DNA of 64,000 bases. Origin: Paenibacillus piscarius. Its GTDB lineage: Bacteria > Bacillota > Bacilli > Paenibacillales > Paenibacillaceae. The stretch's first letter is position 1. Every line of letters begins with the position of its first letter. The translations under genes were made by a program, and so were the position numbers. The DNA is taken from assembly GCF_022234545.1 (NCBI RefSeq), contig NZ_JAIEUI010000001.1, positions 294,899 to 358,898 of the forward strand. Reading direction: 5' to 3'. The notes beneath the pieces are model-generated. The model was not told where the DNA came from. It ran no database searches and saw only the letters and a list, made by a program, of their open reading frames with translations. This document shows positions 9,126 to 17,575 of this stretch, one piece after another.

Positions 9126-9154
9126 TTGACATTTTGCCTATAATCAAATATATT
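9126..9154 (+). promoter_or_regulatory. Promoter of the manganese importer operon
   Basis: TTGACA (9126-9131), a 17-base spacer and TATATT (9149-9154) form a near-consensus housekeeping promoter. The expected start of transcription is about 9161. The MntR-like box at 9171 lies just downstream, where a bound repressor would block transcription. Confidence 0.75.
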
Positions 9155-9170
9155 ATCCAAAAGAATAAAA

Positions 9171-9186
9171 GTTTCCTTTAGGAAAC
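9171..9186. promoter_or_regulatory. MntR-like operator
   Basis: GTTTCCTTTAGGAAAC is a near-perfect palindrome that closely resembles the Bacillus MntR box (core TTGCCTTAAGGAAA). MntR is the manganese-responsive repressor, and the operon that follows encodes a manganese-type importer. No Zur-like or Fur-like box was seen here. Confidence 0.7.
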
Positions 9187-9264
9187 ATATATGAGCGATA
9201 GAAACATTATAAATGATCAGAAATGATGGGTTATTTTTAATCCTGACAGGAGGGGTGGTTAGAC

Positions 9265-10011
9265 ATGATTCAGATCAAAGAGCTGAACGTTGACTATTTC
9301 GGACATACCGCGCTGGAGGACGTGACTCTGGATATTCCCTTCGGGCATTCGGTGGGCATTATCGGGCCCAATGGCGCCGGGAAATCCACATTCATCAAGG
9401 CGCTGCTGGACGTCATCAAGAAGCGGAGCGGAACGGTGAAGGCAGAGGGGAAGGACATCGCCCGGTACAGACGGAAGATCGCTTACGTGCCGCAGAAGAA
9501 TGATATCGACCTGACCTTTCCCATTACCGTCAAGGATACCGTGCTGACCGGAACCTATCCGAACCTGAAGCTGTTCCAGCGGGCGGGGAAGAAGGAGCGG
9601 AAGATTGCGGAGCGCAGCATGGCGATGGTGGAGATCAGTGACCTGGCAGAGAAGCAGATCAGTAATTTGTCCGGCGGACAGCTGCAGCGGGTATTCATCG
9701 CCCGGGCGCTGGCCCAGGAGGCCAGTGTGTTTTTCCTGGATGAGCCGTTTGTCGGCATCGACATGCTCAGTGAGCGGATCATCGTGAACCTGTTCAAGCA
9801 GCTCCGCGAGGAGGGGAAGACGATTCTGGTGGTGCACCATGACCTGCATGAGGTGGAGGAGTATTTTGACAAAATTATTCTGCTCAACAAGCAGCTTATC
9901 GCCTTCGGAGATGTGCAGGACACGTTCACCACGGAGAATATCCGCCGGGCCTACGGCACGTCCTTGGGCAATGTGATGATCCAGGGCGCGGGAGGTGCCG
10001 CTCATGCTTGA
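9265..10011 (+). CDS. mntB: Manganese ABC transporter ATP-binding protein
   Basis: About 248 residues. Walker A is GPNGAGKST near residue 35, the signature LSGGQLQRVFIARAL near 135, Walker B VFFLDEPFVGID near 157 and the switch His in VVHHDLHE near 190. It has the short form typical of the zinc/manganese ABC family and would power uptake through the permease at 10004 for the binding protein at 10843. It is first in a three-gene operon with overlapping ends. A GGAGGGG ribosome site precedes the ATG. Manganese rather than zinc is inferred from the binding protein and the MntR-like box. Confidence 0.9.
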   Translation: MIQIKELNVDYFGHTALEDVTLDIPFGHSVGIIGPNGAGKSTFIKALLDVIKKRSGTVKAEGKDIARYRRKIAYVPQKNDIDLTFPITVKDTVLTGTYPNLKLFQRAGKKERKIAERSMAMVEISDLAEKQISNLSGGQLQRVFIARALAQEASVFFLDEPFVGIDMLSERIIVNLFKQLREEGKTILVVHHDLHEVEEYFDKIILLNKQLIAFGDVQDTFTTENIRRAYGTSLGNVMIQGAGGAAHA

Positions 10012-10846
10012 GTCTCTGTCCGGTCTGCTGAACATTCCGGTATACGCGATGAACGCCGGCTTGTCGGCCATTATTCTGGGGATTGTGTCGGGAGCGCTGG
10101 GCAGCTTCATCGTTCTGCGCAAAATGTCGCTGATGGGTGACGCCCTATCTCACGCTGTACTTCCGGGTGTGGCTCTGTCGTATATCCTGGGGATCAACAT
10201 GCTGCTTGGAGCTTCATTGTTCGGCCTGTTAGCCGCGATACTTATTCAGTTCATCACCAGCCGCAGCAACATTAAGAGCGATACGTCGATCGGCATCATT
10301 CTCAGCTCCTTCTTCGCGCTTGGCATTGTCCTGATTACGTTCGCCCGCAGCGGGCTGGATCTCACCCATATTCTGTTCGGCAACATTCTGGCCGTTCCGC
10401 AGTCCGAGCTGCTGCAATCCTTCATCATTATGCTGGTGGTGATTGCAGTCATTGCCCTGCTGTACAAGGAGCTGCTGGTCAGCTCGTTCGACCCGGTCGT
10501 GGCGAAGGCGTATGGACTGAAGACCGGCTTCTATCATTATCTGCTGATGATGCTGCTCTCGGTCGTGACCGTCTCTTCCCTGTCCCAGGTCGGCATTGTG
10601 CTCGTAATCGCTATGCTAGTCATCCCGGCAGCCACCTCGTATCTGTGGTCCCGTTCCTTGCTGCACATGATCCTGCTGGCTTCTGCGGCCGGGGCGGTAT
10701 CCGGCGTAACCGGTGTGTATGTGAGCTTCCGCTACAATCTGCCTACAAGCGCTACCATCGTGCTGGTGGGCATGGCCCTGTTCATCATCTCATTCATTGT
10801 ATCGCCCAAGAATAATTTCCTGCGGAGAGGACTGAAGCAAGCATGA
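10004..10846 (+). CDS. mntC: Manganese ABC transporter permease
   Basis: About 280 residues and eight or nine hydrophobic segments, typical of the ABC-3 permease family (SALGSFIVLRKMSLMGDALSHAVLPGV and the conserved LVIAMLVIPAATSYLW region). The start is taken as ATG 10004, behind GGGAGGTG, giving an 8-base overlap with mntB; GTG 9995 would leave no room for that ribosome site. Its own stop overlaps the next start by four bases (ATGA), so all three genes are translationally linked. It forms the membrane channel for Mn2+. Confidence 0.9.
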   Translation: MLESLSGLLNIPVYAMNAGLSAIILGIVSGALGSFIVLRKMSLMGDALSHAVLPGVALSYILGINMLLGASLFGLLAAILIQFITSRSNIKSDTSIGIILSSFFALGIVLITFARSGLDLTHILFGNILAVPQSELLQSFIIMLVVIAVIALLYKELLVSSFDPVVAKAYGLKTGFYHYLLMMLLSVVTVSSLSQVGIVLVIAMLVIPAATSYLWSRSLLHMILLASAAGAVSGVTGVYVSFRYNLPTSATIVLVGMALFIISFIVSPKNNFLRRGLKQA

Positions 10847-11787
10847 CACGTACAAACCGGATTCATATTGTCAGAATCATAACCGTATCCCTGCTCCTCC
10901 TGTTGCTCGCGGCTTGTTCTGACAGCAGCACCGGCAAGGGGGAGGCGGAGGGTGACGGCAAGCTACAGATTGTAGCCACCTATTCCATCCTTGCGGACAT
11001 GACCCGGAATATTACGGGGGATAAGGCGGACGTCTACAGCATGGTACCCATCGGAACAGACCCGCATATGTATGATCCGCTGCCTGCGGACACCGGGAAG
11101 GTCTCCGGTGCGGACCTGATTTTCTATAACGGCTTGAATCTGGAGACCGGCAAGGGCTGGTTCCAGGATCTGCTGAAGGTAACGAAGAAGGAGGATAGCG
11201 CATTCGCTGTCTCGGACGGGGTCACACCGCTGTACTTAACCGAGAAGGGCAAGGAGTCCCAGGTGGACCCTCATGCTTGGCTCGACATCCAGAATGCGGT
11301 CAAGTATGTGGAGGTCATCACCGCGCGGGTGATTGAACGGGACCCGGACAATAAGCAATATTACCTGGATAACCAGACCGCATATGTGAAGGAGCTGACG
11401 GAGCTGGATCAGTATGCCAAGGAAGCTGTGAGCAAGATCCCGCAGGAGAAGCGCGTCCTGGTAACCAGCGAAGGAGCGTTCAAATACTTCTCCCAGGCCT
11501 ACGGCTTCGAGTCCGCCTTCATCTGGGAGATTAATACCGACAGCCAGGGAACACCGGAGCAGATGAACCGGATTATCGGTATTATTAAGGAAAAGCAGAT
11601 TCCCGCATTATTCCTGGAGACGAGCGTCAATCCCAAGACGATGGAGACGATCTCACGGGAGACCGGCGTGCCGGTCCACTCCAGGATTTTCACAGACTCT
11701 CTGGCTAAGGAAGGCGAGGACGGCGACACCTATCTGAAGATGATCAAGTGGAATATCGATAAGGTAATAGAGGGCTTATCCCGATAG
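10843..11787 (+). CDS. mntA: Manganese-binding lipoprotein (MntA/PsaA type)
   Basis: About 314 residues. The signal sequence ends in the lipobox LAAC (Cys25), so the protein should be membrane-anchored outside. The four expected metal ligands are visible: His75 (GTDPHMYDP), His144 (DPHAWLD), Glu210 (VTSEGAFKYF) and Asp285 (FTDSLAKEG). The Glu in the third place, and the close match of TSEGAFKYFSQAYG and FIWEINTDSQGTP to PsaA/ScaA-type proteins, favour manganese over zinc, where a His is usual. There is no His-rich loop, another contrast with ZnuA. It is last in the operon and followed by a two-way terminator. Confidence 0.9.
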   Translation: MTRTNRIHIVRIITVSLLLLLLAACSDSSTGKGEAEGDGKLQIVATYSILADMTRNITGDKADVYSMVPIGTDPHMYDPLPADTGKVSGADLIFYNGLNLETGKGWFQDLLKVTKKEDSAFAVSDGVTPLYLTEKGKESQVDPHAWLDIQNAVKYVEVITARVIERDPDNKQYYLDNQTAYVKELTELDQYAKEAVSKIPQEKRVLVTSEGAFKYFSQAYGFESAFIWEINTDSQGTPEQMNRIIGIIKEKQIPALFLETSVNPKTMETISRETGVPVHSRIFTDSLAKEGEDGDTYLKMIKWNIDKVIEGLSR

Positions 11788-11795
11788 ACCCTAAC

Positions 11796-11847
11796 AAATA
11801 ACCCGCAAGCGTGGATGAATTGCTTATCCGGTCTTGGCGGGTTATTT
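11796..11847. terminator. Two-way terminator between mntA and methyltransferase
   Basis: AAATAACCCGC and its complement GCGGGTTATTT (11837-11847) flank a 30-base loop that itself contains AAGC/GCTT. It lies between convergent genes, and the A/T ends would serve as a U-tract in either direction. Confidence 0.6.
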
Positions 11848-11864
11848 CCGTTATTGTTCATTGT

Positions 11865-12536
11865 TCAAGCGGTGACAATCCCGAGAATGAAGCCGTCATA
11901 GCCCTTGACGCCAACTGTCTGCAAGGCAGTAGCATCTATGCGCGGCTCCTCTGCGAGCAGGTCCATGAAGCGGCGGATGCCCTGCACCCGGTCATCTGTA
12001 CTGTCCGGGTTAATGACCTCGCCGTCGCGCACCACATTATCGGCCACAATGACCGCTCCCGGACGGGCCAGCTTCAGCGCCCATTTCAGATAATGGGGAT
12101 TGTTCGGCTTGTCGGCATCAATGAAGATGAAGTCGAACGGCTCCGTTCCCCGGGCCTCAAGCAGCGCCAGCGAATCTAGTGCCGGACCTTCAATGATCTC
12201 TGTCTTGTCCGCCAGCCCCGCCATTCTCAGATTATCCTCCGCTACAACGACATGCTTGTGCTCGAATTCCAGCGAGACTAGCCGGCCTGTCTCCGGCAAA
12301 GCCCGCGCCAGCCAGATGGTGCTGTACCCGCTCAGGGTGCCGATTTCGAGAATGTGGGCGGCCCCCTTCATCTTGGCGAGCAGGTGCAGCAGCTTCCCCT
12401 GGTTGGGAGCGACAGCGATATCCGGCAGACCAGCCCCAGCTTGGGCATCCAGTACGGCGTCCAGCACCAGGTCTTCGTCCAGCAGCTTGGTATTGAAATA
12501 CTCATCCACCTTACTCCATTTGCTCTGTTCGTTCAT
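11865..12536 (-). CDS. Class I SAM-dependent O-methyltransferase (caffeoyl-CoA OMT family)
   Basis: About 223 residues. SAM-binding motif I is LEIGTLSGYST near residue 78, and the acidic motif FIFIDADKPNNPHYL near 133 carries the Asp residues that bind a divalent metal in this family. Such enzymes transfer a methyl group to catechol-like hydroxyls, but bacterial members are often of unknown substrate. It is transcribed divergently from the LysR regulator at 12672, a standard arrangement for a regulator and its target. A GGAGGGATT ribosome site lies upstream of the ATG. Confidence 0.85.
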   Translation of the reverse strand: MNEQSKWSKVDEYFNTKLLDEDLVLDAVLDAQAGAGLPDIAVAPNQGKLLHLLAKMKGAAHILEIGTLSGYSTIWLARALPETGRLVSLEFEHKHVVVAEDNLRMAGLADKTEIIEGPALDSLALLEARGTEPFDFIFIDADKPNNPHYLKWALKLARPGAVIVADNVVRDGEVINPDSTDDRVQGIRRFMDLLAEEPRIDATALQTVGVKGYDGFILGIVTA

Positions 12537-12623
12537 GTGAATCCCTCCGTAAGTTGTTTTTAAGTTGTATTGATGTATTGGATCTGCTTTAAATATAAGG
12601 TAAAATCATTCATAATACTAATA

Positions 12624-12644
12624 TATGTTTGTGTAATTAACATA
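12624..12644. promoter_or_regulatory. Candidate LysR operator
   Basis: TATGTT, nine bases and AACATA form an inverted repeat containing a T-N11-A pattern, the usual LysR binding core. It lies in the 135-base gap between the divergent methyltransferase and LysR genes, about 28 bases before the LysR start. Confidence 0.4.
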
Positions 12645-12671
12645 CATCTAGATTATGAATGGAGAATGCTC

Positions 12672-13556
12672 ATGAACCTTCATGCTCTGAGGTTATTCTA
12701 TTATGTTGCCGAGGCGGGCAGTGTTACGAAGGCGTCAGCCTTGCTTAATATCAGCCAGCCGGCGGTGACCAGCCAGATCAAGAAGTTCGAGAAGGAGCTG
12801 GGGCTGACGCTGTTCAACCCCAGCGGCCGGGGGATTTCCCTGACGCCCTTCGGGACAGAGCTGGCGAAGCAGGCAGGCAATCTGTTCACCTATGAAGAGC
12901 GGATTGAGGAATTCGTGGAGGATTACCGCCAGGGCAGGAAGGGGAAGCTGCGCATTGCCGCCACCTACCTTCCGGCCAATTTCCTGGTGCCGGGCTGGGC
13001 GGCCCGGTTCAAGGCGGGGCACCCGGAGATGGAGATTGAGATTACAACGACCAATTCACAGCAGGCCTTTGAGCAATTGCAGCGCCGTGAAGCGGACGTC
13101 GCCTTTTACGGGGGCGGAGCCAAGGAGAAGCCGGAGGATGTGGACTGGCTGGAGCTTTTGGAGGATGAGCTGTGGTTCGTAGTGGCCCCTTCCCATCCCT
13201 TCGCAGGCCGGACGGTCTCGCTGCCGGAGATGATGCAGGAGCCGTTCGTGATGCGTGAGGAGGGCAGCTCTACCCGGGCGCGTCTGGTCTCATTATGTAC
13301 GGCCTATGGCCTGAAGCCGCCGCGTGTGACTCTGCAGTTCAGCGGGCTGGGCGAGGTGATCCGTTCGGTTATGGCAGGCTATGGCGCCAACTTCATCTCC
13401 TCGCTGGCTGTGCGGGACTATGTGGAATGGAAGCAATTGTCCCGGGTGCATGTGGAGGGCATTCAGCTTAACAATAATATTGCCGTCTGTACACGCAAGA
13501 ACGAGACCCTGCCAATAGCGCTGCAGCAGTTTATTGACATCTGCCGACAGGTATAA
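12672..13556 (+). CDS. LysR family transcriptional regulator
   Basis: About 295 residues from ATG 12672, behind TGGAG; longer in-frame extension lacks a ribosome site and is AT-rich. The N-terminal winged HTH is clear (LHALRLFYYVAEAGSVTKAS, LNISQPAVTSQIKKFEKELG), followed by the periplasmic-binding-like effector domain (GKLRIAATYLPANFLVPG). It probably controls itself and the divergent methyltransferase. The effector is unknown. Confidence 0.9.
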   Translation: MNLHALRLFYYVAEAGSVTKASALLNISQPAVTSQIKKFEKELGLTLFNPSGRGISLTPFGTELAKQAGNLFTYEERIEEFVEDYRQGRKGKLRIAATYLPANFLVPGWAARFKAGHPEMEIEITTTNSQQAFEQLQRREADVAFYGGGAKEKPEDVDWLELLEDELWFVVAPSHPFAGRTVSLPEMMQEPFVMREEGSSTRARLVSLCTAYGLKPPRVTLQFSGLGEVIRSVMAGYGANFISSLAVRDYVEWKQLSRVHVEGIQLNNNIAVCTRKNETLPIALQQFIDICRQV

Positions 13557-13591
13557 ACAATAATAATATATTTTATATCGATCAAAATATA

Positions 13592-13620
13592 TTGATTATC
13601 GATAAATAATATGCTAAATT
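13592..13620 (+). promoter_or_regulatory. Promoter with palindrome for the yoaS-like operon
   Basis: TTGATT, 17 bases and TAAATT precede the gene at 13652. The palindrome TTATCGATAA (13596-13605) overlaps the -35 end and spacer, and could be the target of the XRE-type regulator encoded second in this operon (inference). Confidence 0.45.
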
Positions 13621-13651
13621 GAACTCACATTAACAAGTGAGGTGTTTCTTG

Positions 13652-14140
13652 ATGAATCGCAAGCCGGGATCAACGACTTTTCTGAAGGCGGTCATTATTG
13701 TATTTGCGCTGGCGGCGCTGGCCCTGTGCATCTTTGCTGTACCGGCCATCGCAGAGTTTGCAGCGGAGCTGTATCCGAAGCATTCCTATATCCAGGTGCT
13801 GGTAATGATCGATCTGTACGGTGCGGCGCTGCCGTTCTTCATTGCCCTGTCCCAGGCATTCAGGCTGCTTAGCTTCATCGACCGGAACGAGGCGTTCTCG
13901 GAGGATTCGGTACGGGTGCTGAAGCATATCAAGCATTCGGCGGTATCCATCAGCGGGATGTTCACCTTAGGGCTGCCGCTGTTCTATCTGATGGCGGAGA
14001 AGGACGATGCTCCGGGCATTATTGTGATCGCGCTGGTTCTGATCTTCGCTTCGATGGTCATTGCTGTATTCGCAGCAGTACTCCAGAAGCTCTTGAACGA
14101 GGCAATAGCTTTGAAATCCGAGAATGATCTGACGGTCTGA
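13652..14140 (+). CDS. DUF2975 membrane protein (YoaS-like)
   Basis: About 162 residues with four predicted helices (residues about 8-30, 45-70, 95-120 and 125-150). The start is ATG 13652 with GTGAGGTG upstream. The pattern resembles DUF2975 proteins such as B. subtilis YoaS. It is followed by a small XRE regulator and a DUF817 protein, the same order as yoaS-yozG-yoaT in Bacillus, which supports the call. Function is unknown; a membrane sensor or partner for the small regulator is plausible. Confidence 0.75.
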   Translation: MNRKPGSTTFLKAVIIVFALAALALCIFAVPAIAEFAAELYPKHSYIQVLVMIDLYGAALPFFIALSQAFRLLSFIDRNEAFSEDSVRVLKHIKHSAVSISGMFTLGLPLFYLMAEKDDAPGIIVIALVLIFASMVIAVFAAVLQKLLNEAIALKSENDLTV

Positions 14141-14150
14141 GGTGATGATT

Positions 14151-14399
14151 ATGGCGATTATAGTCAATATTGATGTGATGCTGGCGAAGCGGAAGATGAG
14201 TGTGACCGAGCTTACGGAACGGGTGGGCATCACCATGGCGAACCTGTCGATTCTCAAGAACGGCAAGGCGAAGGCGATCCGCTTCTCGACGCTGTCTGCC
14301 ATCTGCAAGGCGCTCGATTGCCAGCCGGGGGATCTGCTGGAATACATACCGGATGCCGGTGAACCGGAGGAGCCGGGAGCAGGGGGCGGGCTGGAGTGA
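14151..14399 (+). CDS. Small XRE/Cro-type regulator (YozG-like)
   Basis: About 82 residues from ATG 14151, preceded by GAGGTGAT. Nearly the whole protein is one helix-turn-helix domain (MLAKRKMSVTELTERVGIT, LSILKNGKAKAIRFSTL, ICKALDCQPGDLLEY). This compact form is the usual partner of DUF2975 membrane proteins. It begins ten bases after the upstream stop, and its end overlaps the next gene by four bases (GTGA). The C-terminal tail is Gly/Glu-rich. It probably regulates its own operon. Confidence 0.85.
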   Translation: MAIIVNIDVMLAKRKMSVTELTERVGITMANLSILKNGKAKAIRFSTLSAICKALDCQPGDLLEYIPDAGEPEEPGAGGGLE

Positions 14400-15169
14400 G
14401 TCCCTTAACACGGCTGCTGCATTTCGGGTATCATCAGGCGATGAGCTGTATTTTTCCTGTAGCAATCTTTGCAACGTTAATTCTGACGGATACGTTCCGG
14501 TTGCCGTTCATCCACCGCTATGATCTGATTCTGCTGATCCTGCTTACTGTGCAGTACCTGATGTACCGGAGCGGGCTGGAGACGCTGGATGAGATCAAGG
14601 TGATCTGTGTGTTTCATGTGATTGGACTGGTGCTGGAGCTGTATAAAATAAGAATGGGCTCCTGGGCATACCCGGAGCCCGGCTACACGAAGCTGTTCGG
14701 CGTTCCGCTGTACAGCGGATTCATGTACGCCAGTGTGGCCAGCTTCATGTGCCAGATCTGGCGTAGACTGCAGATGGAGCTGACTGGCTGGCCGGGCCTG
14801 GCTTCGGCGGGACTGCTGGGCGGTGCGATCTATCTGAACTTCTTCACCCACCACTTCATTCCTGACTTCCGCTGGTGGCTGACAGCCTTGGTAGTGGTCG
14901 TATTCTGGCGGACCTGGATCATCTACCGGGTGCAGGGCAAGACGTTCCGGATGCCGCTTGTCCTGGCTTTTGCCATTGTCGGCTTCTTCATCTGGCTGGC
15001 CGAGAATATTGCCACCTTCCTCGGGGCGTGGCAGTACCCGGACCAGCACGAGCGGTGGCAGCTGGTAGGCTTCGGCAAGATCAGCTCCTGGTTCCTGCTG
15101 GTGATTATCAGCGTGATCATTGTCGCCCAGCTTAAGCATGTCAAAGCCGGGAGGACCGGGACCAGATAG
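14396..15169 (+). CDS. DUF817 membrane protein (YoaT-like)
   Basis: About 257 residues, GTG start overlapping the upstream stop. It has about seven hydrophobic segments. DUF817 features include FGVPLYSGFMYASVASFMCQIWR near residue 95, FFTHHFIPDFRWWL near 150 and WLAENIATFLGAWQYP near 200, the latter two rich in His/Trp/Asn. B. subtilis YoaT belongs to this family; no function is established. It is last in the three-gene operon. Its 3' end overlaps the convergent dehydrogenase-like gene by 29 bases. Confidence 0.8.
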   Translation: MSPLTRLLHFGYHQAMSCIFPVAIFATLILTDTFRLPFIHRYDLILLILLTVQYLMYRSGLETLDEIKVICVFHVIGLVLELYKIRMGSWAYPEPGYTKLFGVPLYSGFMYASVASFMCQIWRRLQMELTGWPGLASAGLLGGAIYLNFFTHHFIPDFRWWLTALVVVVFWRTWIIYRVQGKTFRMPLVLAFAIVGFFIWLAENIATFLGAWQYPDQHERWQLVGFGKISSWFLLVIISVIIVAQLKHVKAGRTGTR

Positions 15170-16268
15170 CCAGCCCGTCCAGCGGGTAACGGAAGGACGA
15201 ACCGCTCCCGTCTGGAGCTGCCGGAATTAGCGCACACTTGTCTCCTTCGGATTGGAGCGCGAAGAGCTGCTCGATATGATAAACACCGGGCTCCGGGGCA
15301 GACTCATACAGCCTTAGCGCAGCCCCGGCAGCGGTGACAGCCGTTATGGCTGCTTCATGCACACCTGTAATTCCGTATTCTGCCTTAGCAGGCTTGCCGT
15401 CCAGTGACCCGTAGGCGTCTATCTTGACTGCGTAGCCTTCCGAGCCGAAGCGAATACGGCTGAGTGCCTTAACCGTGAGATTGCGGACGGTCCGGTTACG
15501 GAGCAGGCGGGTCAGGCCGGTGCGGCGCAGCAGGGCTGCGGCGGAGGTGGCGCTGCGGGAATCGAAGCAGAGCCGGGTGGAGACCGAAGGGACGTCCAGG
15601 GTCAGCGGCAGGGTTACCTGATCCGAGAACGGAAAGCGGTAGGCCCGGTGCTGCCGCAGATCAAAGCCGAAATCAGCAGTCTTGGCTTCTGTAAAGCTTG
15701 AGACGGAACGCGGTCTGCCGTGTTCGGTGATTGTGAAATCCGCGGCGAGGTTGTCCACCGTCCACTCCAGCGCCGCCTGCCCGTGGCTGTCGCCCAGCCC
15801 CAGCATAATGGAGATATCTATCGACTCCGTATGCGTAAGCCCCCGGGCCGCCTGCGCGGCGAGCAGATTCGTTAAGCCGGGAGCGAGGCCGACACTGAGC
15901 AGGGCGGAGGCCTGAAAGCCATGCTTGACCGGGTCCAGCTGCTGGAACTGGGTCAGGAATTCTCCGTTTGCCGAGACATCCACGTAATGGGTTCCGCTCT
16001 GGAGGCAGGCTTCGGCCAGCCGGGTGTTCTGCTGGTCGAGGCACATGATGACCAGCCTCGTCCGTTCCAGCAGCTTAGGGTCAAGCGGCTGATCCGCTGC
16101 CAGCCGGAGCGGCTTTACATGCCCGCCGGTGCTGCGGGAGAAGTCTTCGGCACGCTGCAGATTTCTTCCTGCCGCGTAGACCTTGCCGGGGTACTTCTCT
16201 CCAAGAATACGGCTGATCTGTGACCCCACGTGGCCGTAACCGCCGATGACTATAATATCTGTTTTCAT
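15141..16268 (-). CDS. Saccharopine dehydrogenase-like NAD(P)-binding protein
   Basis: About 375 residues. The N-terminus is a Rossmann fold (DIIVIGGYGHVGSQISRIL, with GxGxxG-like spacing) followed by AAGRN, suggesting NADP preference. The middle contains HYVDVSANGEF, typical of the saccharopine dehydrogenase-like group. Bacterial members are often of unknown substrate, so a lysine-pathway role should not be assumed. It is divergent from the LuxR-type regulator at 16415, and the 146-base gap would hold both promoters. It overlaps the DUF817 gene tail to tail. Confidence 0.75.
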   Translation of the reverse strand: MKTDIIVIGGYGHVGSQISRILGEKYPGKVYAAGRNLQRAEDFSRSTGGHVKPLRLAADQPLDPKLLERTRLVIMCLDQQNTRLAEACLQSGTHYVDVSANGEFLTQFQQLDPVKHGFQASALLSVGLAPGLTNLLAAQAARGLTHTESIDISIMLGLGDSHGQAALEWTVDNLAADFTITEHGRPRSVSSFTEAKTADFGFDLRQHRAYRFPFSDQVTLPLTLDVPSVSTRLCFDSRSATSAAALLRRTGLTRLLRNRTVRNLTVKALSRIRFGSEGYAVKIDAYGSLDGKPAKAEYGITGVHEAAITAVTAAGAALRLYESAPEPGVYHIEQLFALQSEGDKCALIPAAPDGSGSSFRYPLDGLAIWSRSSRL

Positions 16269-16414
16269 GCTAGAATCCCCGTCCTTTATGATATCGCGCA
16301 GTATCTGCGGTATAATGAGATTTGATATGTTTTGGGGTTGCTTTGTGTATTATTATCCGGATTACACGGGCGACAGACTATCCCACATTTATGGGATTTC
16401 GGAGAGGATGGAAG

Positions 16415-17482
16415 ATGAACGAGGCGATACGAAGCATTGCACAGCTTGATCCGGCACGGGGCGGGCCTGACCTGGATTCGATGCAGTACCGGGAAGCGGT
16501 GATTGCCAGGCTCCGCCGGCTGGTTCCGTTCGCTGCGGCCTGCTGTACGACTGTAGACCCGCATACGCTCTTAACGACCGGAGCCGTAACGGAGCAGGGA
16601 CTGGAAGCGGTGCATTCCGTGCTGCTGGAATATGAATATCTGCGTGAGGATGAGATGAACTACGCGCAGCTGGCTGAAGCAGATATTCCGGTAGTCAGCC
16701 TTAACATGGCAACGGGCGGGGAACCGGAGAGGAGCGAACGCTACCGCAAGGTGCTGCAGCCGGCCGGATTCGGGGATGAGCTGCGGGCGGCACTGCGGAC
16801 CGGCGGCGTCTGCTGGGGGTTCCTGACCCTGTTCCGGCCGCTGGGAGACCCGCCGTTCCAGGAACGTGAATGCGACTTGATTGCATCAGCGGGGCCAATC
16901 ATCGCTGAGCGTCTGCGCAGTTATGCCTCTGTGCTGCCGGTCACCGCAGCAGACAGCGGGGTGCCGGAGGACAACGGCATCCTGGTGCTGGATGAGCATC
17001 TGGCTCCGAGAAGCGCGAATGCGGCAGCAGACTATTGGCTGACCCGGCTCCGGCAGAAGGAGAAGCTGGCAGATGGTATGCTGCCCGGACCGGTGCGCGC
17101 TGTCTGCCTGCGGGTACTTGCGGAGCTGGAGAATAAGTCTGCCGGGGCTGAAGCATCGCGGGCAAGAATCTGCCTCCAGACCGGAGACGGATCTTACTTG
17201 ACGGTGACCGCAAGCAGGCTTGGCGGCCCGGAGCGGCTGCTGGCCGTGTCTTTCGTCAGCGCCCGCTCTGCGGATGTCTTCCGGCTGCTGGCCGAGGCCT
17301 TCGCCTTCACCGCGCGGGAGAAGCAGCTCGCCGAGATGCTGTCGCTGGGGTTATCGACCAAGGAGCTGGCCGAGTCGCTGCATATCTCTGCCTATACCGT
17401 GCAGGATCATCTGAAGTCGATCTTCGCCAAGGCCGGGGTATCCAGCCGCCGGGAGCTGATCAGCAGATTGCTGCCGCGTTAG
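16415..17482 (+). CDS. LuxR-type regulator with N-terminal sensor region
   Basis: About 355 residues from ATG 16415, with GGAGAGG eight bases upstream; a longer frame has no such site. The last 65 residues are a GerE/LuxR helix-turn-helix (FTAREKQLAEMLSLGLSTKELAESLHISAYTVQDHLKSIF). The first 280 residues look like a GAF-like ligand domain (FAAACCTTVDPHTLLTTG, RTGGVCWGFLTLFRP), but identity is weak. There is no receiver domain. It is divergent from the dehydrogenase-like gene, its likely target. Confidence 0.8.
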   Translation: MNEAIRSIAQLDPARGGPDLDSMQYREAVIARLRRLVPFAAACCTTVDPHTLLTTGAVTEQGLEAVHSVLLEYEYLREDEMNYAQLAEADIPVVSLNMATGGEPERSERYRKVLQPAGFGDELRAALRTGGVCWGFLTLFRPLGDPPFQERECDLIASAGPIIAERLRSYASVLPVTAADSGVPEDNGILVLDEHLAPRSANAAADYWLTRLRQKEKLADGMLPGPVRAVCLRVLAELENKSAGAEASRARICLQTGDGSYLTVTASRLGGPERLLAVSFVSARSADVFRLLAEAFAFTAREKQLAEMLSLGLSTKELAESLHISAYTVQDHLKSIFAKAGVSSRRELISRLLPR

Positions 17483-17492
17483 ACCTATAATG

Positions 17493-17545
17493 AAACAGGG
17501 GATGACCCGGAAGCCGTGAAGCGGCTCCTGAGTCATCCCCTGTTT
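17493..17545. terminator. Two-way terminator between convergent genes
   Basis: AAACAGGGGATGAC and its complement GTCATCCCCTGTTT (17532-17545) enclose an inner AAGCCG/CGGCT stem. It lies between the LuxR-type gene (plus) and the FMN reductase (minus). Confidence 0.75.
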
Positions 17546-17575
17546 GCTAATCTATAGTAAACGGCTTCGCACCCC

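Noticed and set aside
9121..9264. Zinc (Zur) control of the metal importer
   Set aside because: No Zur-type palindrome was seen, while an MntR-like box and manganese-type ligands are present.
15141..15169. Overlap of the DUF817 and dehydrogenase-like genes as a sign of a wrong gene call
   Set aside because: Both proteins have clear family features up to their ends; short tail-to-tail overlaps are common (another at 33582-33613).
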